This document shows positions 1-4,552 of a stretch of DNA of 5,475 nucleotides, piece by piece (within the stretch, counting starts at the first letter, position 1; every line of letters begins with the position of its first letter). The notes under the pieces were generated by a model, which made no database searches, was not told the origin of the DNA, and saw nothing but the letters and a program-made list of their open reading frames with translations. A program made the position numbers and the translations under genes. The stretch is from NCBI GenBank assembly GCA_030656535.1, contig JAUSPL010000408.1, positions 1-5,475 on the forward strand. The letters run 5' to 3'. Source of the DNA: Gemmobacter sp. (GTDB lineage Bacteria; Pseudomonadota; Alphaproteobacteria; Rhodobacterales; Rhodobacteraceae).

Positions 1-768
1 ATCAAGCCCTTCACCATGGCGGCGCTGGGGGTGCTGTTCTTTCAACATCTGTTCGCCGGGCTGATCGACGGCGACAAAGCCTCGGAATATATCGCCGGGC
101 TGATCCTGCTGGGGGCAGCACCCTGCACGGCGATGGTGTTCGTCTGGTCGCAGATGACCAAGGGCGACCCGAACTATACACTGGTGCAGGTCAGCCTGAA
201 TGACCTGATCATGGTGGTGGCTTTTGCACCCATCGTGGCCTTTCTGCTGGGCGAAACCGACAACGCATTGCCATGGGAAACGCTGATCCTGTCAACGGTG
301 ATGAATGTGGTGATCCCGCTTCTGTCCGGGGCAGTGACACGGTCCGCTCTGATCCGTCAGGGGGGCGAGGGCGCTGTGGCGGCCTTTACCGCCCGGATCA
401 AGCCTGCCTCGGTCACGGGGCTGCTGCTGACGGTGGTGCTGCTGTTCGGGTTTCAGGGACCGGTCATTCTGGCGCAGCCGGTGTTGATCGCGCTGCTTGC
501 CGTGCCGATCATCATCCAGTCTTATGGCATCTTCGCGCTCGGCTACGGCTGGGCGTACCTTTGGCGCCTGCCGCACAAGATCGCAGCACCTTGCGCGCTG
601 ATCGGCACCTCGAACTTCTTTGAACTGGCGGTCGCCGTGGCCATCGGCCTGTTCGGGTTGAACTCTGGCGCCGCATTGGTGACCGTGGTGGGTGTGCTGG
701 TCGAAGTGCCGGTGATGCTGTCGCTTGTGGCCTTTGCAAACCGCACGCGGGGGAGGTTTCCGGGGTGA
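1..768 (+). CDS. arsB: ACR3-family arsenite efflux permease, 5' end outside window
   Basis: This is an inner-membrane permease that exports arsenite, and often antimonite, driven by the membrane potential. The reading frame is open from base 1 and ends with TGA at 766-768, giving 255 residues. Bacterial ACR3 proteins are about 350 long, so roughly the first 95 residues lie upstream of the window; the ATG at base 16 is internal. Visible family signatures are GAAPCTAMVFVWS near residues 38-50, with the cysteine that is essential in studied ACR3 proteins, and IGTSNFFELAVAVAI near residues 201-215, with the conserved membrane glutamate. Several hydrophobic spans alternate with short loops through the normal C-terminus, so this end is intact. 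The stop overlaps a GTG that begins an arsC remnant (GTGA), the usual layout of an ars operon. The name follows common ars operon usage; the family is ACR3, not the unrelated ArsB antiporter. Confidence 0.95.
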   Translation: MKPFTMAALGVLFFQHLFAGLIDGDKASEYIAGLILLGAAPCTAMVFVWSQMTKGDPNYTLVQVSLNDLIMVVAFAPIVAFLLGETDNALPWETLILSTVMNVVIPLLSGAVTRSALIRQGGEGAVAAFTARIKPASVTGLLLTVVLLFGFQGPVILAQPVLIALLAVPIIIQSYGIFALGYGWAYLWRLPHKIAAPCALIGTSNFFELAVAVAIGLFGLNSGAALVTVVGVLVEVPVMLSLVAFANRTRGRFPG

Positions 769-848
769 GCTTTCCGGTTGTCATCCATCACAACCCGGAC
801 TCCAGCTTTGGCGCGCGCGACTGGCCGCGCCCTCATCTCTCCTCCTGA
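765..848 (+). pseudogene. arsC: Truncated arsenate reductase (arsC) remnant
   Basis: A GTG overlapping the permease stop opens a 27-codon frame beginning VSFPVVIHHNPD. This matches the start of glutaredoxin-type ArsC proteins, which normally continue with CGTSRN, where the cysteine is the catalytic residue. Here the codon after HNPD is TCC (Ser), and the rest (SSFGARDWPRPHLSS) has no ArsC character before TGA at 846-848. Complete ArsC proteins are about 110-140 residues, so almost all of the enzyme is gone and the product cannot reduce arsenate. The break falls near base 800, which I infer to be a deletion or recombination junction. ArsC identity rests on about 12 residues plus the position after ACR3. 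Confidence 0.7.
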
Positions 849-860
849 GAAGACTATCCC

Positions 861-1010
861 ATGATCACGCACCGCTTCCTTCTGGCCTCCGCCGCCGCCC
901 TCGTCTTCGCCTCACCCGCCTTCGCGCAGGACAAGCTGAAGGCCGTCAGTACCTGCCCCGCGTACGCCACCTCGATACTCTGCACTGGGTGTCAATCCCC
1001 GTCGCGCTGA
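861..1010 (+). pseudogene. Leader of an exported protein, probably a metal ABC transporter binding protein, truncated
   Basis: ATG at 861 is preceded by GAGAAG at 847-852, an acceptable ribosome binding site. The frame encodes a textbook signal peptide: MITHR, a hydrophobic core LLASAAALVFA, then SPAFA followed by QDKLKAV. The -LKAV/LKVV- start of the mature part is typical of manganese/zinc/iron ABC substrate-binding proteins (SitA/ZnuA type), but only seven mature residues support this. After KAVS the frame runs into unrelated sequence and stops at 1008-1010. It therefore has 49 codons, where such binding proteins have about 300. The foreign tail carries three cysteines, including CTGC. The simplest reading is a gene cut near base 950. 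A short secreted peptide could still be made, but nothing shows that it has a function. Confidence 0.45.
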
Positions 1011-1051
1011 TCGGCTTCGGTGTCGCCAGCCATGCACGCATCGACGACTGA
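950..1051 (+). pseudogene. C-terminal fragment of an unrecognised membrane protein
   Basis: In the frame used here the DNA reads YLPRVRHLDTLHW, then the hydrophobic stretch VSIPVALIGFGVA, then SHARIDD and TGA at 1049-1051. One half membrane span followed by a short polar tail is a common membrane-protein ending. A terminator-like hairpin starts 10 bases downstream, which supports this as a genuine 3' gene end. The sequence upstream in this frame is out of register with the signal-peptide leader, so the fragment seems to have been joined to that leader near base 950. I do not recognise the family. It could instead be a chance open stretch. Confidence 0.35.
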
Positions 1052-1061
1052 AAGCGGAGCC

Positions 1062-1097
1062 GGCGCTGACGGGCCGGGCAACTGGCCCAGCGCCTTT
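1062..1097 (+). terminator. Rho-independent terminator-like hairpin
   Basis: GGCGCT (1062-1067) pairs with AGCGCC (1089-1094), and GGGCC (1071-1075) pairs with GGCCC (1084-1088). This leaves a three-base bulge (GAC) and an eight-base loop, and TTT follows at 1095-1097. The T-run is short for a classic terminator, but the position just after the 1051 stop fits. It would end plus-strand transcription coming from the ars side. Confidence 0.55.
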
Positions 1098-1399
1098 CAA
1101 CATCGAAGAGAACCCTGGACTCCTTCGCAAGGTGCTGGATGCCGCCAGCCGCCGGCTCGCTGACCGCGATGCTCTGGCTGACCGCCTGCGCGATGGCCAC
1201 TTCAAAAAGCCAGACGCTTTGCCCACCTGCTATGGAATACACGAACGCTGTTCAAATCCGTGCCGCAGACGAGGCCGAGGTTCGCAGAAACATGCGGTCG
1301 CGGTCAATACTTTCAACACCTACAGCGTGTTGCGAGATCAAGAACGGGCATGCTGGTGAAAGATGTGTCCAGATTTGGTGCCCTGAGCCACTTCCGTCC
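1098..1399. other. Intergenic stretch, no recognisable gene
   Basis: Open frames exist on both strands here. One plus frame contains VLDAASRRLADRDALADRLRD from about 1132. One minus frame contains QAVSQSIAVSEPAAGGIQ from about 1190 back to 1130. Both have high G/C at the third codon position, neither has a convincing ribosome binding site, and neither matches a family I know. They overlap each other, so at most one is real. The stretch is most likely debris of an older gene between the left module and the 3' end of the DUF1275 gene. No clear terminator for that gene is visible. Confidence 0.4.
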
Positions 1400-2146
1400 C
1401 TATTTGCCCTCAACACCAGCAAACAGCGCAGGAGCGCTCAAGGCCAACAAGATCAATGCGAGGGGAAGGGAGAAGAAGAAGCCGATATGGCTGTATCCGA
1501 CTGCACCGATAAGACCACCCAGCAGAAACGCCGTCACGAGTTGCAGAAGGATGCGCAGTTTTGGGCGGTCCACGCAAACGCCCGATTTTGGACGAAGGGT
1601 CGAAAAGACCGCGCGACCCAGCTCGATGCCGATATCTGTGATCATGCCGGTAGCATGGGTTGTCCGGATACGCGCACCGGAAATCTTTGTGATCGTGGCG
1701 TTCTGCATGCCCATGATGAAACACAGGCAAGCCAGAGAAAAAAGCCTGCCGATCTCACTGGTAAAGATCCCACCCCAGGAAAAGCAAACCAGGAAGGCAC
1801 CCTGGATCGCCAACGGCCACGCATATTGCTGGCGGCTGGCGCTGTCTCTGGCCCAGTTGATCAAGACTGTACTGAACCCTGCACCTGCGACAAAGGCGGA
1901 TATGGCAAAGGCACTTACAAAAACGACCCAGTAATTCAGGATCGCGATGTTGTCAGCCAATTGTGACAGATATCCGGTCATATGCGATGTGTACTGACCG
2001 AGCGCGAAGAAGCCTCCGGCATTCGCCGCACCAGCGATGCCAGCCAAGATCGTTGCAAGGACAAGATCGCTGCCCGCAGATCTTCTGTGCCCGACGATCG
2101 CGCGTGCAGTCCGCAATGGTCGAAGAATTCGGCGTCTGGTTTTCAT
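1400..2146 (-). CDS. yoaK: YoaK/DUF1275 family membrane protein
   Basis: This is a 248-residue inner-membrane protein of the DUF1275 family, whose function is not established. Diagnostic motifs are GIAGAANAGGFFALGQYTSHMTG near residues 36-58 and, near 145-177, MGMQNATITKISGARIRTTH followed by ATGMITDIGIELG. These two NA/TSH-TG and NA/RTTH-TG motifs are the family hallmark. About six hydrophobic spans are seen (near 28-48, 70-95, 108-128, 133-150, 200-218 and 222-243). The length is normal and the C-terminus looks complete. I chose ATG at 2146 (MKTRRR), which gives a basic cytoplasmic N-terminus. The frame stays open to a TTG at 2230, but that extension (RVFCTRAKPR) has no membrane character, and neither start has a strong ribosome binding site. 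It lies 106 bases after a small membrane-protein gene on the same strand, so it may be the last gene of a minus-strand transcript. Confidence 0.88.
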   Translation of the reverse strand: MKTRRRILRPLRTARAIVGHRRSAGSDLVLATILAGIAGAANAGGFFALGQYTSHMTGYLSQLADNIAILNYWVVFVSAFAISAFVAGAGFSTVLINWARDSASRQQYAWPLAIQGAFLVCFSWGGIFTSEIGRLFSLACLCFIMGMQNATITKISGARIRTTHATGMITDIGIELGRAVFSTLRPKSGVCVDRPKLRILLQLVTAFLLGGLIGAVGYSHIGFFFSLPLALILLALSAPALFAGVEGK

Positions 2147-2252
2147 GAAAGTCTGGATCACAGGGGTTGGAAAATGGGGGGTCGGGCCAAGGGCCGCGCG
2201 TGGCTTTGCCCGGGTGCAGAATACACGCAACCGAAGCGATCTGACTTTCCTT

Positions 2253-2381
2253 TCATGGCGTCAACTGCCCGATACTGTAATTTGGAGCGACCATTGGCTC
2301 TGGCAAGTCGCCTATGGTTTGCAGGTAGATGACAAGCATGACAGCGAACAAGGCAAGGCCTGTAAATGATTTGAAGGACAT
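2253..2381 (-). CDS. 42-residue single-span membrane protein, unknown function
   Basis: ATG at 2381 is preceded on the minus strand by GGAG nine bases upstream, a good ribosome binding site. The peptide starts MSFKSF, has one hydrophobic segment (TGLALFAVMLVIYLQTI, residues 7-23) and ends with the proline-rich tail GDLPEPMVAPNYSIGQLTP. A Lys before the span and acidic residues after it suggest an N-in orientation. The frame is open much further upstream, but only this start gives a protein-like product with a Shine-Dalgarno sequence. It lies 106 bases before the yoaK start on the same strand. I do not recognise a family. It could be a genuine small membrane protein or the surviving N-terminus of a longer one. 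Confidence 0.55.
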   Translation of the reverse strand: MSFKSFTGLALFAVMLVIYLQTIGDLPEPMVAPNYSIGQLTP

Positions 2382-2449
2382 TTTGGCGTGCTCCGTGATG
2401 GTATGCTGCGATTGAGGGCAAGGTCCGCTATTTGGCCGGTTGCTCTGTT

Positions 2450-2563
2450 TCACTGAAGAATTGACCAATGCAGAAAGTAAAGCGTCACACCCATCGCGAT
2501 TATGGAAAGCCAGAGGCGGGGAAAGCCGTCGGGCGCCTGCGCTTGATGTGAGTCGGGTACCAT
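2450..2563 (-). CDS. Possible 37-residue hydrophobic peptide or C-terminal gene fragment
   Basis: From ATG at 2563 the minus strand reads MVPDSHQAQAPDGFPRLW, then the span LSIIAMGVTLYFLHWSILQ, and stops with TGA at 2450-2452. The hydrophobic end looks like protein rather than a shadow frame, but there is no ribosome binding site before the ATG. The frame is open further upstream, so this may be the 3' end of a longer gene now out of frame. It sits 68 bases before the 42-residue gene on the same strand, making two consecutive tiny one-span ORFs. Too short to identify. Confidence 0.3.
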   Translation of the reverse strand: MVPDSHQAQAPDGFPRLWLSIIAMGVTLYFLHWSILQ

Positions 2564-2751
2564 GGAATGGCGAACAATAGTTGGTACCGCCGCGCACCCA
2601 GAATCCGAAGGATGCGTTGATCGAAAAGCGCCTCGGCCGTTGCAGGATGCGTCGAGTCTGCGGGCAGTTCTCTCGGGTCCAGCGTTCTGTCAGCGGCCCG
2701 TGCTGCCTTGGCTAGAATATGCCCTCGGACGCCCATCCTACTCACTGCCAT
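2500..2751 (-). CDS. Hypothetical ORF overlapping the end of the winged-helix gene
   Basis: ATG at 2751 begins inside the last codons of the winged-helix gene, and the 83-residue frame ends at 2500-2502. Its middle (DRTLDPRELPADSTHPATAE, then ALFDQRILRILG) has ordinary protein composition, and it is the longest unbroken minus-strand frame in this gap. The tail (HIKRRRPTAFPASGFP) overlaps the 37-residue hydrophobic frame at 2450-2563 in a different register. One of the two may therefore have been shifted by an indel. No strong ribosome binding site and no family were recognised. A non-coding reading remains likely. Confidence 0.22.
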   Translation of the reverse strand: MAVSRMGVRGHILAKAARAADRTLDPRELPADSTHPATAEALFDQRILRILGARRYQLLFAIPWYPTHIKRRRPTAFPASGFP

Positions 2752-2989
2752 CGTCGCGAGTGGCTTTGTGGGGCCTCTCCCAAATCCGCGTGCACCCAAC
2801 GCGCTCGGCGGCACGAACAAGACCATCCCGCTCCATCCGACGAAGGAGGTGGAGTGTGCCCGAATTCGACATTCCCAGGCATTCGGACAGCTCAGACTGA
2901 GTTCGGGGCCGGGCTAACGCTCGAATGACCATCCTTCGCCGAACCTCGGCACCGGCATTGCGACGGTGAAACAACTGCCGATCAGGCAT
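2738..2989 (-). CDS. Small winged helix-turn-helix DNA-binding protein
   Basis: This is an 83-residue protein that is almost entirely one winged-helix domain, so it is presumably a cytoplasmic transcription regulator. The first helix is AEVRRRMVIRALA (residues 14-26). The turn helices are TQSELSECLGM (30-40) and the recognition helix SNSGTLHLLRRMERDGLV (41-58), followed by a wing RAAERVGCTRIWER (59-72). The layout resembles MarR/ArsR-like minimal regulators; the exact family is not clear. The single cysteine pairs (C37, C66) do not form an ArsR metal-site CxC motif. ATG at 2989 has GAGG about eight bases upstream. A 13-base palindrome covers this ribosome binding site and may be an operator for autoregulation. 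The gene heads a minus-strand run that leads to yoaK. Confidence 0.62.
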   Translation of the reverse strand: MPDRQLFHRRNAGAEVRRRMVIRALARPRTQSELSECLGMSNSGTLHLLRRMERDGLVRAAERVGCTRIWERPHKATRDDGSE

Positions 2990-2993
2990 GATG

Positions 2994-3006
2994 CGCCCTC
3001 AGGGCG
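2994..3006. promoter_or_regulatory. Palindrome over the ribosome binding site of the winged-helix gene
   Basis: CGCCCT-C-AGGGCG is a perfect six-base inverted repeat around one central base. It overlaps the GAGG sequence that precedes the ATG at 2989. It could be a repressor operator or a small RNA hairpin that hides the ribosome binding site. Short GC-rich palindromes also arise by chance in such DNA. Confidence 0.35.
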
Positions 3007-3160
3007 GCGCGTTCAGCGACCTTGCTTATTGGCTTGGCGTGCCCGAGGCGACTGGACATGCCAGATAGAGGATGCGTGCGGGGCGCACGTCCGCCGCACA
3101 TCGCTACGTCAGCGCCGCGAGAGTTCGTAGTATGGATTTGGGGCATGGACCGCGACTTTG

Positions 3161-3182
3161 AAAAAAAGACGGCGGGATCGTC
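3161..3182 (-). terminator. Weak terminator-like site after the XRE gene
   Basis: On the minus strand GACG (3182-3179) and CGTC (3171-3168) form a four-base stem with a seven-base loop, followed directly by seven T residues (3167-3161). The T-run is the strongest in the window, but the stem is short. It lies about 37 bases beyond the stop of the minus-strand XRE gene, a sensible place for a terminator. Confidence 0.3.
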
Positions 3183-3218
3183 GGCAACTTGTCGGCGGTC
3201 ACCGTCGCAGGGTGAGTG

Positions 3219-3485
3219 TCAGGGATGAACAGGGTTGGACGGCTCCTTGAAGCGGACACCGCGCCCAGTCGATGAACTGACAACGTTTTCGGCGATCAAC
3301 TCGACGCCAGCTTGATCAAGAGCCGCGATGATCCTTGTCAGGCTGTCGACAACGCCTCGGACATTGCCCTTGCTTGTCTCCATCCGTTGGATTGTCGGAA
3401 CGGACACGCCAGACAGTTCAGAGAGCCGTTTCTGGTCTATCCCGAGAAGCGCACGCGCTGCTCGCATTTGCGGACCTGTGATCAT
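3219..3485 (-). CDS. XRE-type helix-turn-helix regulator
   Basis: This is an 88-residue protein with one Cro/CI-type helix-turn-helix domain and a short tail. The pattern MRAARALLGIDQKRLSELSG then VSVPTIQRMETSKGNVRG is typical: helix 1 at residues 7-14, helices 2 and 3 near 17-36, and then DSLTRIIAALDQAGVELI as the closing helices. This compact form is common as orphan or plasmid-borne regulators in alphaproteobacteria, and it resembles HigA-like antitoxins. No toxin partner is visible next to it on either side, so an antitoxin role is not supported. ATG at 3485 has only a weak ribosome binding site (TAGAG). An A/T-rich upstream region with repeated GCAAT words is the likely promoter and operator. 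The gene is intact. Confidence 0.85.
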   Translation of the reverse strand: MITGPQMRAARALLGIDQKRLSELSGVSVPTIQRMETSKGNVRGVVDSLTRIIAALDQAGVELIAENVVSSSTGRGVRFKEPSNPVHP

Positions 3486-3521
3486 GCTCTACCATGCATT
3501 CAATGTTCTCCCGAAAGCTAG

Positions 3522-3554
3522 GCATTAAAAGCAATCGCTGCAATAGCAATATTG
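3522..3554 (-). promoter_or_regulatory. Probable promoter/operator region of the XRE gene
   Basis: This A/T-rich patch stands out in GC-rich DNA, 37-69 bases upstream of the XRE start. A possible -35 TTGCTA (3549-3544) and a poor -10 TAATGC (3527-3522) are 16 bases apart on the minus strand. The word GCAAT occurs three times (3531, 3540, 3546), and CAATATTG at 3547-3554 is a perfect palindrome. Repeats of this kind are plausible binding sites for the XRE protein itself. The promoter hexamers are approximate. Confidence 0.33.
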
Positions 3555-3590
3555 ATCGTTTACATATCAAATATACATGCCGCAGCCAAC

Positions 3591-3776
3591 CTACAGGTCA
3601 ATATCCGGGCGGACCACCACAGAGAAACGCCACTTCGAGCGCAACGAACCCATCAAGGCGCTGATGAGAAGGGCGAAGCCGGCGGCAGTGACCTGATCAG
3701 GCCGCGCGATCACAAGGTCGACGCTCCAGTGGCAGAGTGACATTGGCAATGCCGCGAAGATCGACCAAGCTCGTAG
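3591..3776 (-). pseudogene. Possible out-of-frame continuation beyond the broken MFS gene
   Basis: In another minus frame, just where the MFS frame loses sense, the DNA reads SIFAALPMSLCHWSVDLVIA and, after further residues, VTAAGFALLISALMGSLRSK, ending RFSVVVRPDIDL and a stop at 3591-3593. It has a hydrophobic segment and reads like protein. It does not contain the expected next MFS motifs, so it is either foreign sequence joined here or a chance frame. A plus-strand frame over the same bases (ending HKVDAPVAE) is also open, so coding on this strand is not certain. Confidence 0.25.
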
Positions 3777-4027
3777 CCGATCAGCACCAACCCTTTGCGC
3801 CGCCCGAACCAATCGCGCAGCACCCCGGAAAACACCTTGACGATCAAGGCGGTTGCTTCAGCAAGCCCTTCGATCAGCCCGATGACAAGCGCGCAGGCAC
3901 CCAAGGAGGTGATCACGAACAGCGGCAGCAGGCTGTGAATCATCTCGGACGAGATATCCATCAGCAGGCTGACGTAACCCAAAATCCAGATGCCTGTTGC
4001 AATTTGGCTGCTGACGGGTGTGAACAC
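3710..4027 (-). pseudogene. MFS transporter, N-terminal fragment
   Basis: GTG at 4027 has GGAG eight bases upstream, a good start. The first 87 residues are a clear major facilitator superfamily N-terminus. A first span (GIWILGYVSLLM) is followed by DISSEMIHSLLPLFVITSLG, a second span, then LIEGLAEATALIVKVFSGVL. Next is the loop-2/3 signature RDWFGRRKGLVLIGY near residues 71-85, where the usual Ser before Asp is Arg. After GYELG the frame changes to RSSRHCQCHSATGASTL, without membrane character, and stops at 3710-3712. Complete members have about 400 residues and 12 spans, so only about a quarter remains. The break lies near base 3763. The substrate cannot be told. The gene is presumably non-functional. 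Confidence 0.75.
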
Positions 4028-4521
4028 TGCGACGACTCCAGGAAAGCGCTGGTCAGGCGATATCCGGACTTTGCGTCGGCGTCCCGCAACCCCGCAACAT
4101 CACCGCCCCACTGCAACCCCGGAAATCGTGACTTCGCGGAAAGGCTGCCACCGTGCGGGGCATGGTAAGGGGCATCGCGAGGGGCATGGCCATGTCGGCT
4201 TTACCACAGGCCAAGGCTACCTGCATTTCTATCTGCTGGGAGGCAACTGATCCGATGCGTTCACCATCGCCCGCATCGCTTGGACGCTTCTGCTTGGTGA
4301 GAGCTGGCCCGCAACAGTTCCGCCTCGCCCCAAACGCCTACTGACGATGAAGTCGGGCAAATTCCCTCTTACCGCCAATGAAGCCTGAAGATGCGACATT
4401 CCCAAGATTCGGCCACCCATCCTGGCGCTGGCACGCCACGCTCTGACCATCGGTTCTGCCGTCTGGTCAGTGTCCGATAAGCGGGTGCGCTGGATTTGCC
4501 CGGAGGAGCACCAAAAGCTGA
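4028..4521. other. Gene-poor stretch with a short His-rich reading frame
   Basis: No complete gene is recognisable. One plus frame ends with GHGKGHREGHGHVGF then TTGQGYLHFYLLGGN and TGA at 4248-4250. The same frame continues after that stop with SDAFTIARIAWTLLLGESWP and more, ending at 4386-4388. Both parts look like protein, so they could be remains of a gene carrying a nonsense mutation, but neither has a recognised family. A GGGAGG at 4238-4243 precedes a 29-codon ORF (4255-4344) of doubtful meaning. The region probably holds decayed genes between the MFS fragment and the terminator of the right-hand operon. Confidence 0.35.
4157..4192 (+). repeat. Three tandem 12-base repeats (GGGGCAT-led)
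   Basis: Three consecutive 12-base units begin with GGGGCAT at 4157, 4169 and 4181 (GGGGCATGGTAA, GGGGCATCGCGA, GGGGCATGGCCA). In one plus frame they encode GHGK, GHRE and GHGH, a histidine-rich repeat of the kind found in metal-binding tails. The exact 12-base period preserves that frame, which favours a coding origin. Other frames give RGM-type or MPL-type repeats. Confidence 0.6.
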
Positions 4522-4546
4522 AATGGGTGGCCGCAGGCCACCCATT
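4522..4546 (-). terminator. Strong hairpin terminator after the anchor-protein gene
   Basis: ATGGGTGGCC (4523-4532) and GGCCACCCAT (4536-4545) are perfect inverted repeats with a three-base loop. One more A-T pair outside makes an 11-pair stem. It starts seven bases after the stop of the minus-strand gene. On that strand it is followed by TTTCAGCTTTTGG, a loose T-rich tail. This is the best terminator in the window and marks the 3' end of the HupE-anchor operon. Confidence 0.8.
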
Positions 4547-4552
4547 CTGTCT

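Noticed and set aside
1139..1966. A 275-codon plus-strand open frame and a 224-codon one over 1260-1934
   Set aside because: Over most of their length they lie antisense to the DUF1275 gene, whose minus-strand frame has unmistakable family motifs. Their own sequences are low in hydrophobic structure and match nothing.
2988..3068. Plus-strand peptide MMRPQGGAFSDLAYWLGVPE and six more residues
   Set aside because: The ending looks protein-like, but it is only 26 codons, has no ribosome binding site and starts on top of the winged-helix start codon on the other strand.
3075..3089. Palindrome CGTGCG-GGG-CGCACG
   Set aside because: Short, without a T-run and not near a start codon; expected by chance in GC-rich DNA.
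2982..3146. Minus-strand 54-codon ORF (MPQIHTTNSRG...) overlapping the winged-helix start
   Set aside because: No ribosome binding site and no protein-like pattern; it lies in the probable promoter region of the winged-helix gene.
3219..3485. XRE gene as the antitoxin of a toxin-antitoxin pair
   Set aside because: No small toxin-like ORF with a ribosome binding site lies next to it on the same strand.
3552..3740. Plus-strand 62-codon ORF ending DHKVDAPVAE
   Set aside because: No start signal or family. It overlaps hydrophobic minus-strand sequence next to the MFS fragment, so it could not be supported.
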